Source of the DNA: Aphidius gifuensis
Lineage: Eukaryota > Arthropoda > Insecta > Hymenoptera > Braconidae
Direction: 5' to 3'
DNA: 64,000 nucleotides
Assembly: GCF_014905175.1 (NCBI RefSeq)
Contig: NC_057788.1
Location: forward strand, 21,608,154-21,672,153
Below, one piece after another: positions 1 through 10,090 of this stretch (position 1 is the stretch's first letter; every line of letters begins with the position of its first letter). The notes under the pieces were generated by a model. It had not been told where the DNA came from and searched no databases. It worked only from the letters and a program-made list of their open reading frames with translations. A program made the position numbers and the translations under genes.

Positions 1-65
1 AAAAATATTTATATTTTAGGAATGTTAAATAATTAAAAATATTATTTACCATCAACTCGAGAAAC

Positions 66-3000
66 ATGGATCCTGAAAAAGAAAATTTTACGTGGTTGAT
101 TGATCAATGTAGAAGTTATGTCACGGGTAAAAAACCAAAATTAAAATGTCCAGATACTCTACAAATATATAATTTACAAAAGAAATTTAACATTCCAAAT
201 TTTAAAGTTAAAATAATTAAACAAGAGACTATTCAAATAACACTGGATCATAAATATTCCAATCAATCATTCATCAATAAATCTTATGAATTAAAAATAA
301 GAAACTCTGGTAAATTTATTCATGACTTTACATACAACATTTCAACTTACCAACAACTATCAGAAATTTATTGTCTTGGTAATCCAGAAGATGAAATGAT
401 TCCAGGCAAAATCATTGAAACTCAAGATTTTTATTTGGTAATTATATACAAAATAAATAGAGTTGAAGTAGATGAAGATGGTGCCAATCGTATATTTAAA
501 AATGTTAAAAATTTATATTTTTCACAATTACGTGAAAGAACAGTTGAAAAAAATATTAATTTATTTATAATAATAACAACACCTGGTTCAATAATAACAA
601 ATGCTGATAAAATGCCTCAATATTTAGTTGATAATTTAATCAGTAGATATTTATTCAGTATTTCTGTTGGACAAAAAATTGAGAATGAATTGAAAATTGA
701 TGTTTTTGGAAGATTAAAAATAAATGAATATCAACAACAATATGAATCTATATTTAAATCAATAAATATTGATCTTCCATGTGATACATATTTCACACCA
801 AAAGTCATTAAAAATTGTACAAGTCCAGTTAATGAAAATGACTTTAAAGTGACACAGCGTCATGTCTATGATGCTGCTAAATTTGCAGAGGCTAAATTAT
901 CAGCAGAAGTTATGGATGATGAAAAATTAAATCCAACTTTTATAAAACGAAAACGACTAATGGAAATTGATGCAAAATTTGGAAGTTTATGTTTAGCACA
1001 AGGTAGTAATCTTAGAAAATATCCAAAATCAATAATGCAATTACCATATATTGTATTAAAATTGCTAAAGACAAACTCGAGTGCTAATGAGTTGGATTTA
1101 TTAAATTGGGATATTGGAAGCAGTAGTAATGCAACTTTCTCGTTGATTAAAGAGAGTATCCAACGTATTAAAAATGGACTTGTGTTTTCATATTTTGGTG
1201 CAGAAAAAGAAGAAATAAATAATATAGATTTAATAAAGTCAAATAAGCAAACTGAAAAAGACACAGAACACACAATACGTTTGACATTGTATCATCGTGT
1301 TGTACCACAAATATCTCATGATGTTGCTGAAGAGTTGGCAATGCTTGGAGTTGATAAGAGTAGTAATCTTAGTAAAAAAGTTCATAATTACAATGAAGAA
1401 AAACAGCTATCATTTTCCTTGAAAGATACAAACACAAAAGACATTGATGATTGGCTTAAATCAAGTGATCATTTTAAACGTACATCTGATACTTATTTAG
1501 AGAGTGAAAAATATTCATCAGTTGGATTGGCAATTAAAGCCATTGAAAAATCATCAAATAATCCAAATGATTCTAAATTTCTAAAAAACAAATTAGAACG
1601 TTTTTTATCATCTAGAATTGGAAGATGGGCCAAGCTGGTATCAGACATTGGAATTGAAATATCAATGACTGAAAAACATAGTATTAATTATAATGGTGAA
1701 TGGATTTTAAAAAAATTACAAAATTATAATTTATATATATTATTTAAACCAGTTAAAGAAGAAGAAACAACATATTTTACATTATTTTGGAATAATTGTG
1801 ATGAATTATTTTCAAGAGGTAGAGATGATGATTCATGTTGGGTTACAAAAAATTTTACCACAAATGGTTTAATATCTTGGATTGATGTTATATCAGCAAA
1901 TCCATCAAAACTTGTTAATTGGATGAAATTTGAATCTCAATTATTATGTAATTCAGTATTTGAATGTGAAAATTTTGAGACAATATTTATGAATGATGAA
2001 GATTTATTTTTAAATGAAGAATTAAATCAAAAAGTTAATTATGCTAGACAAAGCTTTTTATTAAGTATTCTTGTTATGATTAATGACAGATTTGCATTGG
2101 ATGAATTAATGTCTCATGCAAGATTTATGATAATGGAAGGATTCAAGTCTTTACCTCTTGTACCAGATCCTGGTAAAATGTTAAATAAATTTCCACTTGT
2201 GTATCGTAGTAGAATTGAAATTTGGGTTGCCAAAAAGTTAGTTCAAACATCAAAAAAAATAATTAAATCATTTGGATTTAAATGTTCAACTGTTGACAAA
2301 AAAAACGGCAAATTAAAATGGATAGGATTATTTGATCCATTGCTTCATATTCCTTTTGAAACACCTGATCAATTGATTAATTCAATGTATTATAACTATG
2401 GTAAAAATAAAAATGAAAGACCTCTGTATAGTTATACTTCTTTAAAACTTGTATCAAAAATATTAGAATACGAAGATAAATTGCCTTTACAAAATACTTA
2501 TTTAGGAAATAAATCAAGATGGAATTCGAAATATCGAACTCATGAATTTTCACCTGAAGTTGTTAGAGTTATGTCAGAAAACTTGGGCAATAAACTTGAA
2601 TATAAACTTGGACCATCTTGGAAAAAAATTTTACGAGATGAAATATTTAATGATTTAAATGAACAAGATTTAGAATCAATATCAACATTAAAAGCTAGTG
2701 CAAGTTTTACTGAAACATATAATGGTCCTGGTAAACGTCCAAGAGTTGCTGAGGCTGTTAAAAATTTATGGCTTGAATCTGGAAAAAAAGGATGGAAAGC
2801 AATCCATTTATTACCAATAGCATTAAAAAAAACAAAAGAATCTGGTGGTTTACATATTGATTTATTTAAAAAAAATCAACATGGTGGTTTACGAGAAATA
2901 TATGTTTTAAGTATATCATCACGTATAATTCAATTGGTATTAGAACAAATATCAAGAACACTGTGTAATCAATTTAAATCTGAAATGATAACTCATTCAA

Positions 3001-6000
3001 ATCTAAAACTTACAACACCAGCTGATCATTGTGAGCAAGAAAAAAAAATGAAAAAAGGCCTTGGATCTAATATAACAGTTTGCACAAGTGATGATGCAAC
3101 TAAATGGAATCAAGGACATTTTGTTACAAAATTTGCAATAATGCTTTGTCAATTAACTGATCCATTATTTCATCCATTTATCATAAGTGCATTAGATTTA
3201 TGGACAAGAAAAAAAATTCTTCTACCATTGGATTTAATACAAAGTTTAACTTATAATGGATCATCCAGTTTTGGTAAGTTACCACCCTCTAAATATATGA
3301 CTAAAATTTCTCAATGTTATAAAGGTAATAGTGAAGAAAAATGGATGAGTTCTGGTAGTAATTATATACAAACTAAAACTGGAATGATGCAGGGTATATT
3401 ACATTTAACAAGTTCATTATTTCATACATTAATTCAAGAATTTATGAAAGACGAAGCAAAGTCAATATTAGAAAAAACATTTTCCAATACTGACAGTGTT
3501 ATAACTGTAATGCAATCATCAGATGACAGTGGTATGATTATTAGTTTACCAACTGACAATGAAAGTGATGCTATTACTAAAATGCTTGCTATAACAACAA
3601 TATTTTATATTAAACATGAACTTGGTATTATGATTGGTATTTATCCATCAGAAAAATGTACAGTTGGTACAATTAATATTTATGAATTTAATTCTGAATT
3701 TTTTATACGTGGTTGTTCAGTTAGACCAACAAGAAAATGGGTATGTGCTGTTAATGAAATTGTTCAATGTGATTCATTATATGCAAGACAAGAACAAAAT
3801 TATCCATTAATAAGTAAAATATTAGAAGGTGGTGGAAGTGGAATAACAGCATGGTTTTGTCAAGTATCACAAGCAATGTTACATTATAGATTATTAGGTT
3901 GTAGTACTAGTCCTTTGTGGTCTAGATATGCTGAAAAAATGATTCAATTATTAGATCCTACATTGGGTTTTTATTATATTGATAATCCTAAATTTTGTGG
4001 CTTGACATCATGTCGTTTTGGTCTTTGGCTTCTTTCAGAAAAAAGTTATTATCTTGCTACAAAACTTAAAAATATACTAAACACAACTGCTGAAAAAAGA
4101 CTACAAAACAAAGAACAACTTGTTGATTTGTATGACATAATGGGTATTTTAAATGCAGGAATTGTAATAACTTCATCAACCGTAAGTAACAAGAACAACA
4201 ATAATAATAAAAAGTGGAATAATATTGTTAATAACTTACGCTTGGATCCTCAATGGATGGATAAGGTTGAGAATTGTCCATCAATTTTATATCAAAGAGC
4301 ACAAAATGCTGATGAATTTGACCTAAGATTAGCTGTTAAAATGCATGGTTCTGGTATTTCTGATTTGTATCAGAGTAGTTACGTTCCAAAAATAATTACA
4401 TCTGGTATAGCGGTTCTTGGTAAATATGTATTAGAACCTTCCTTAAAAAATAATAATAATCAAAGAGTAAAAAAAACTAATGAATCATATGGTAATAATA
4501 AAATATTAAGTGAAGAAGAAAAAAATATACTTTTTCCATTGAGAGATGAATACAGTTCACTTGTATACTTGGCAAATAAAATTGATATAAAAGGATCACT
4601 TGAATATCAAAATTTAAAAAAAAAAAGATTTAATTTAACAGTATTTAAATCACCAATTCCTCATGATTATTCATTGGAAAAATTAGTTGCATGGAAATGG
4701 TTTAACGTTGATATTCCAGCATCTGCAAAAGTATCACAATTAATGTTTGATGATTATAAAAAAAATATAAAATGGCTAAAAGATACACCACAAGAAACAC
4801 TAATTGAATCACCATTTTTAAATCATATTATGATGCAAAATTATTTTGCAAGTACTGCATTAAATGATCATGTTATTCATTTAAGTGCTGCACCTGTTAC
4901 TGGTACACATAAAACTTCAGCTTTAAAATTATTTTTGTCACAAAATATGTGGCCAAATTGGAAGCCAGTTATTAAAGAAAAAATTGAAGAAGTGGGTGAT
5001 AATTTACATATATTATCACAAGGAATATACATGACAGTTCAAAGTGAAATGAAGAAAGATATCATTAACACTATAATATTTAAATTACTTAAATATTCGG
5101 ATCCTTTGCAAGCTCCAAGTTTGAAGCTTCAAATTTATCGTAGTGCTAGACCAACTTTGTACTTGATTCAAAAATTGGCAGTTAATCTTTCAACAAATCG
5201 AGCTAATGTTGTAGATAATAATTCCTTGACTAATTGTCATGGATTAATATCTAAAAAAACATTGACCAATTGGATTATTAAATGTATTGATTTATCAGTT
5301 GGATGTTTTGGTACATTTGCACTTAGACAAAAAAATATAAATGGAAAAAATAGAGGTCCATTTATTTGGTCAGGAAGAATGAATGATTGTCTTGTTAGAA
5401 TACATGGAGATAGTTATGGAAATTATGATACTTGTGTTACAAAAATTATTGTCAATACAAGTAAAGAACTTCGTGCAGTATGGCCAATGTTTAAACAGTG
5501 GGCTATTGATCACGATGCAATATTAAATATTCCTAGAAGTTATGATACTGCTAAAGAGGATAAAGTTATTGCTCGTGTATTAAATAATCGTTTATGTCCA
5601 GAAACATTAATAACAACTTTGGGAATTCCTGTGGTAATAAGTAATTTAATTTTGTCAAAAATTGATGATGCTTGGTTTGATATTCATACAGTACTCATTG
5701 ATGCTGATCAACAATCAGTAAGAGTAAAAATTAAAATGAAAACTGATGAGCAAGATAATCCTAATAAATTTATGACTGCTGTTTCTTGTCCAATGGAGTA
5801 TTTAGAAAAATCTGTTGCTTTTTTGCCAATTAATAGTTATGATTGTTTAAAAAAAGAGACAGAATTTTGGCATTGTTTTGTTACTTTGAAATCATTATCA
5901 GTTGATCAAACTGACATGCTCCTCGAAGCAATAATTAATAATGACAACAAGATGATCAATAGTTTGGGATTTAATAAAGAAACACTGTTAAAAAAATTGA

Positions 6001-6488
6001 GAGAAAGTTTTTGGTATTATTTTGAAAAACTGTATCTTGGACTTGAAAATTTATCAATTGAAGAAAAAAAGAATAGTGATGAGATGAATATGATTAATAA
6101 TAAATTCAACAATTTACAAATTGATTTGAAAAATTTAAATGGCAAAAGTCCATTGCAAAAAAAACTGGTTGAAGAATTTGTTCTATTAGACAAAGAATTT
6201 CATGATGAATTTCATCAAGAAGCTCTTGAAAAAGATTTAAAATTATACAGTGGTGTTCAAGATGACGTATTTAATGTCATTGAAAGTGATACAATTGGGA
6301 GATTTATTGATGACATACCAAAACCATTAATTAGAAATTGGTTGGAAAAGGTTGGTAGAGAACAGGAAATAACCAGGGATTTAATCATGAGTCACATCAA
6401 TACTCCTGGTAAAGATCATATGGATAAGCTAATTTTATTACTTGGATTAAATAAATCACATTTTAAAAAACTCAGTCCTTCCAATTAG
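66..6488 (+). CDS. Endogenous bunyavirus (phenuivirus-like) L protein, intact ORF
   Basis: This is a single open frame of 2140 codons, the usual length of a phenuivirus-type L protein (RNA-dependent RNA polymerase). The polymerase motifs are visible in order: pre-motif A around residues 937-944 (HGGLRE), motif A at 1008-1017 (SDDATKWNQG), motif B at 1106-1117 (GMMQG then TSS), motif C at 1151-1155 (SSDDS), motif D near 1193-1198 (YPSEKC) and motif E near 1207-1213 (EFNSEFF). The N-terminal endonuclease region keeps an H-D pair at 86-87, but the later catalytic positions look replaced. No stop interrupts 6.4 kb of very AT-rich sequence, so the copy is either recent or kept by selection. Codons are as AT-rich as the host's. 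Two Asn-rich tracts (about 1372-1385 and 1461-1466) look like slippage. A possible splice acceptor lies at 18-19 and AATAAA at 6724. Host DNA follows, so integration is the natural reading, but the left junction is outside the window. Confidence 0.9.
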   Translation: MDPEKENFTWLIDQCRSYVTGKKPKLKCPDTLQIYNLQKKFNIPNFKVKIIKQETIQITLDHKYSNQSFINKSYELKIRNSGKFIHDFTYNISTYQQLSEIYCLGNPEDEMIPGKIIETQDFYLVIIYKINRVEVDEDGANRIFKNVKNLYFSQLRERTVEKNINLFIIITTPGSIITNADKMPQYLVDNLISRYLFSISVGQKIENELKIDVFGRLKINEYQQQYESIFKSINIDLPCDTYFTPKVIKNCTSPVNENDFKVTQRHVYDAAKFAEAKLSAEVMDDEKLNPTFIKRKRLMEIDAKFGSLCLAQGSNLRKYPKSIMQLPYIVLKLLKTNSSANELDLLNWDIGSSSNATFSLIKESIQRIKNGLVFSYFGAEKEEINNIDLIKSNKQTEKDTEHTIRLTLYHRVVPQISHDVAEELAMLGVDKSSNLSKKVHNYNEEKQLSFSLKDTNTKDIDDWLKSSDHFKRTSDTYLESEKYSSVGLAIKAIEKSSNNPNDSKFLKNKLERFLSSRIGRWAKLVSDIGIEISMTEKHSINYNGEWILKKLQNYNLYILFKPVKEEETTYFTLFWNNCDELFSRGRDDDSCWVTKNFTTNGLISWIDVISANPSKLVNWMKFESQLLCNSVFECENFETIFMNDEDLFLNEELNQKVNYARQSFLLSILVMINDRFALDELMSHARFMIMEGFKSLPLVPDPGKMLNKFPLVYRSRIEIWVAKKLVQTSKKIIKSFGFKCSTVDKKNGKLKWIGLFDPLLHIPFETPDQLINSMYYNYGKNKNERPLYSYTSLKLVSKILEYEDKLPLQNTYLGNKSRWNSKYRTHEFSPEVVRVMSENLGNKLEYKLGPSWKKILRDEIFNDLNEQDLESISTLKASASFTETYNGPGKRPRVAEAVKNLWLESGKKGWKAIHLLPIALKKTKESGGLHIDLFKKNQHGGLREIYVLSISSRIIQLVLEQISRTLCNQFKSEMITHSNLKLTTPADHCEQEKKMKKGLGSNITVCTSDDATKWNQGHFVTKFAIMLCQLTDPLFHPFIISALDLWTRKKILLPLDLIQSLTYNGSSSFGKLPPSKYMTKISQCYKGNSEEKWMSSGSNYIQTKTGMMQGILHLTSSLFHTLIQEFMKDEAKSILEKTFSNTDSVITVMQSSDDSGMIISLPTDNESDAITKMLAITTIFYIKHELGIMIGIYPSEKCTVGTINIYEFNSEFFIRGCSVRPTRKWVCAVNEIVQCDSLYARQEQNYPLISKILEGGGSGITAWFCQVSQAMLHYRLLGCSTSPLWSRYAEKMIQLLDPTLGFYYIDNPKFCGLTSCRFGLWLLSEKSYYLATKLKNILNTTAEKRLQNKEQLVDLYDIMGILNAGIVITSSTVSNKNNNNNKKWNNIVNNLRLDPQWMDKVENCPSILYQRAQNADEFDLRLAVKMHGSGISDLYQSSYVPKIITSGIAVLGKYVLEPSLKNNNNQRVKKTNESYGNNKILSEEEKNILFPLRDEYSSLVYLANKIDIKGSLEYQNLKKKRFNLTVFKSPIPHDYSLEKLVAWKWFNVDIPASAKVSQLMFDDYKKNIKWLKDTPQETLIESPFLNHIMMQNYFASTALNDHVIHLSAAPVTGTHKTSALKLFLSQNMWPNWKPVIKEKIEEVGDNLHILSQGIYMTVQSEMKKDIINTIIFKLLKYSDPLQAPSLKLQIYRSARPTLYLIQKLAVNLSTNRANVVDNNSLTNCHGLISKKTLTNWIIKCIDLSVGCFGTFALRQKNINGKNRGPFIWSGRMNDCLVRIHGDSYGNYDTCVTKIIVNTSKELRAVWPMFKQWAIDHDAILNIPRSYDTAKEDKVIARVLNNRLCPETLITTLGIPVVISNLILSKIDDAWFDIHTVLIDADQQSVRVKIKMKTDEQDNPNKFMTAVSCPMEYLEKSVAFLPINSYDCLKKETEFWHCFVTLKSLSVDQTDMLLEAIINNDNKMINSLGFNKETLLKKLRESFWYYFEKLYLGLENLSIEEKKNSDEMNMINNKFNNLQIDLKNLNGKSPLQKKLVEEFVLLDKEFHDEFHQEALEKDLKLYSGVQDDVFNVIESDTIGRFIDDIPKPLIRNWLEKVGREQEITRDLIMSHINTPGKDHMDKLILLLGLNKSHFKKLSPSN

Positions 6489-7902
6489 ACATGAGATTTA
6501 TTTAAAGTTCATCAAAAAGAAATTATCAAGATTAAGCATTAATTTTATTAACATTTTTTTTATAAATTTTATATTTCTGCAATGCAGAGTTATCTATTTT
6601 TTTTTTCTAAGAAAAAAAGTATTATCAAGATTTTTAAGTATTTTTATTCGTTGACATTATTATGACTTTGATTAATTAACATAATTAATGAATATATAAA
6701 TTTTTTAAATCATTTATTGGACCAATAAATAACAAGTGATTTTTATGGATGAAGAAAAAAAATATATATATCCATTAAGACTGAAATGTTGATCTATTAT
6801 TTTTCCATGTCAATTTATTATTTTAAAAAATGATTATATTTTTAAATGTTAAATATTAATGGTATTCGAAATAAATTTTAATAACTTTTTTATTCTTCAT
6901 TTTAATAAATGTAATAAATGTGATCATTCATCAAAATATTTTACTAAAATGTGTTCCAAAAACTATGTAATATTGAGAAATACTTCAAAGATAAATAAAA
7001 ATAAATAAAAAAAAAACAAAGCCTCATACGAAAAATATAAAAACAATTATTTACAGGTCTTCAAAAGTACTTTGTTTACGGATGAATTTTATATTTTAAT
7101 AATAATAGAAAAATACTTTTAAATTATGCATATCATTTACCTTTCTAATTGCTATAATTTCTTTTGGTCAGCAAGATGAGTAAACATGTGCACATTAAAT
7201 GCTTATACTAGTAGGTCAAGCATAAATTTAACCTGCATAACAAAAAAAAAAAAATTACTGGTATCAATACAGTATAATTCTTCAAGTTTTTATCGTTAAT
7301 TATAACTAAGTCAAGCACTGTATCTTGATAAATAATGTTGATATTGTTTAATCTTTACAGCTTAATTCTCCAATTAAATACAATTGAGTAAAACTATTAA
7401 ATTAAAAAATTCAAGTCAATTTTTAACAAAGCTAAATTACCAGATATTATTTTAAATATATAATTGTATTGTCGTAAATATTAATCAATATCAATAATAA
7501 TTATCGTCATTAAAAATCATTTTTTTATAAGAAAAAATATATAAATGTAAATAATAAATATAGGTACTAGAAGAAGAGTCATATATTTAAAAAAAAACTA
7601 TAGTTTACTAAAGTATATAAATATTTTTTTATCTTTTTGAAAGGAAACAATGTTTCACTTTTTAAAACAAAAGAGAGTTTTGTACGATTTATGGAAGGGA
7701 AAAGTATATAGTTAAATGAATGATTTTATACTGCCTCGTAGTAATGAGAAGTAAATATACTTACAGATATATTTTATCCTTTAACCAAGTGGTTTCGTTC
7801 AGTATTTTTAAACAATTAATTTTGTATATCTGAGAGTGTATTCAATAAACCATATCTCCTGGAAATTTTGCATCAAAGACGACTGAAGTTCTCTCTTTCA
7901 AG
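6489..7902. other. Intergenic, downstream of viral element
   Basis: AT-rich sequence with homopolymer runs and no coding signal on either strand. It contains a candidate poly(A) signal (6724-6729) for the L gene and, at its right end, the core promoter of the next gene. No poly(A) tail, terminal repeat or target-site duplication marking the right edge of the viral insertion was found. Confidence 0.5.
7768..7803 (+). promoter_or_regulatory. Candidate TATA box and initiator of the secreted-protein gene
   Basis: TATATTTT at 7768 lies 33 bases before the A of TCAGT at 7799-7803, the arthropod initiator consensus. This would give a 5' leader of about 100 bases before the ATG at 7903. The spacing is near the usual 30-32 and the composition is AT-rich, so chance is possible. 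Confidence 0.4.
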
Positions 7903-8915
7903 ATGAATATACAAGTAACTTTGGATTTTCGCAAGTGAAGATAATCAATAAAATATATTTTGTGATGAGTTTTAATTATATATAATATACTCGTTGTTGA
8001 TTTTTAACTTGATTTTTTTTTTGAATTCTATATTCATTGACTGTTTGATAATTCAATTTGTTTGTTTTTTTTTTTTAAATAGATTATTGGATTGTTTACA
8101 TTGACGATTTTACTACTGGAATTTGTTGAAGTTAGTGAAGCTTACAGATATGTAAAACCATGGAAACCACATCGACATAGACTTCGTCGGTTACCTTCAA
8201 TTTCACATAGACCACCAAAACGACGTTATAAAAAGTGGCGTCCACAGTCTCATCGACATCCACGTTGGTATGTAAAAAAATATAACAAAAATAAAAACTT
8301 GTGGACACGCTCTACTTTTGTTGCAGTTTTTCTTTGCTATTTAAAAATTTTTTTTACCTCTACTACAGCAGTTAAGCTTACGGTTTCACTATTTTTTGAT
8401 CATCATCGTATTTAATCGCGCGAAACGATTGCCAGTCATCTCAATTGTTTGTAAACTTTGTATCCTTTTTTTTTTTTACAGGAATCAACAGCGTTATGCG
8501 CCAAAATATACTGATGATGAGCCTTACACAATAGAAATTGAATTACCAAAGTACAGTAATAATTACAGTGACCAGGAGAATGATCATCCTCATCTTCATT
8601 ACGGAAGAGGAAGAAGGAAACATGGATGTGGATCGCCCTATAAAAAACGAAATTACAATGATTGTAGTATTAGATCAAATTCAAACAGCGTTAGTGTTAT
8701 TATTTTTCTTTATAATAATATAATTACTATTATTTTATACTTAACTTGTTTTCATAATTTTATTGTATTCATTGTAGATTGAAAACCATGAGAAGCCAAA
8801 ATTACGAATTAGAATATCACGAAATGACAACATAAAAGTACTGGAGCCCGTGAGCAGGGAGGCTGGATATCCAAATCCCAGAGCCTGGAATAAGATCAGG
8901 TTACTAACGAAATGA
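7903..8915 (+). CDS. Secreted, strongly basic protein of unknown function (4 exons)
   Basis: Exons 7903-7914, 8083-8267, 8482-8689 and 8778-8915 join in frame to give 180 aa. All introns are GT-AG with pyrimidine-rich acceptors. Exon 1 supplies only the first four residues (MNIQ). With exon 2 these form a clear signal peptide (hydrophobic core about residues 5-15, likely cleavage near residue 24 after SEA). The mature part is rich in Arg, Lys, His, Pro and Trp (for example KPWKPHRHR), then an acidic stretch, then basic clusters (GRGRRKHG, YKKR) that could be convertase sites, and a C-terminal exon beginning IENHEKPKLRIRIS. Only two cysteines are visible in the mature part. I do not recognise the family. 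It could be a cuticle, silk, venom or peptide-precursor protein; no function is assigned. Confidence 0.7.
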
Positions 8916-10090
8916 TGAATGAATGATGACTGAATACTTATCATGATTGAGTTGATGATAAACAATTAAAAATTGTTATAAAAAGAATTTTCATCTTATT
9001 TTTTTATAATTTTATCCCAAATAAGTCTGTAACATAACAAATCATAACACACAATTTATAAAATTAATGCAAATTAAAATAAACATATTTCTTATACAAA
9101 ATAAAAACCCGTAAAGACTTTCTATAATTGTTAAAACATTTAACATTCTCACAATGAAAATAAATAGTTTAATAATATTTTTTGTACTCAGTTTAAATAA
9201 CATCAAGTGTTTCACCAGAAAATATGCTATTTGTTCTACTTCATCGGACAATGACAATTAATTTTTTTACAATCACTAAGTTCATTAAAATAATTTTAAT
9301 CTTTTTTTAATAATAAAAAATGTTTAATTATTTTTAAACAACAATATATATAATTATACAACTGTATTTTTTTACTATACTTAAATATTATAGAAACTCT
9401 TTGGAGATATTTTTATTTTATTCATCATTCATCATTAAAGTAACAAAAAATAATAATAATTTTACATATACTAAATTTCATCAATTAACAAATCAGTCAT
9501 GATTGACAATTTTTTTTTTTTACTGAATTAATAAATTATCAAAAAAATTTATAGTAAATTTTTATTATTAAATTGATTTTTTATTTCATTTACTTATGAA
9601 TTTTTAAACATTATAAACACAATGCTATATATATTTATACACTTAGACATATAAATATGCGTTTATGTACGCTAAAATATGCAAAAAAAAAACCTGATGT
9701 TTCAGGCTTTTGCACGACATAAATAATCAGGCTTCAATTAAGTATAAAAAATGTTTGCTAACGATTGCACAATATTTTTTTTATTTTAACTCGAAGAACA
9801 CATATCATCATAGATTGTTTATTTATTTATTTATTATTATTATTATTATAATTATTTACTTTTAACTATTCTTATTTTCATAGATAAAGGCCGTATGTAT
9901 TTTCTTAATTTAGTTTACAATATAAATAACATTATTTCGGCATTTGAGCATTAATTTTAAAAATGAATCACATAACTCTTGATTATTTATGATTCAATTT
10001 GATGATTATGAGACGGGGGGGTTAGACAGTGTGTTGTGGTGATAATGATAACAACGGTACACTTGTCGGGCCTTCCCCGTCGGGCGAACG
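8916..10090. other. Intergenic spacer between convergent genes
   Basis: AT-rich spacer holding the 3' regions of the secreted-protein gene (+) and Popeye gene A (-). It contains an (ATTT)n/(ATT)n microsatellite near 9818-9858 and a short hairpin, CCTGA/TCAGG, near 9692-9706. The stretch 10010-10090 is unusually GC-rich for this window and probably forms the 3' UTR of Popeye gene A. Confidence 0.45.
9818..9858. repeat. (ATTT)n / (ATT)n microsatellite
   Basis: Short simple repeat of ATTT units running into ATT units. It has no coding relevance. Confidence 0.7.

Noticed and set aside
866..1273. Minus-strand open frame of 135 codons inside the viral L gene
   Set aside because: It mirrors the L coding strand and has no independent signals.
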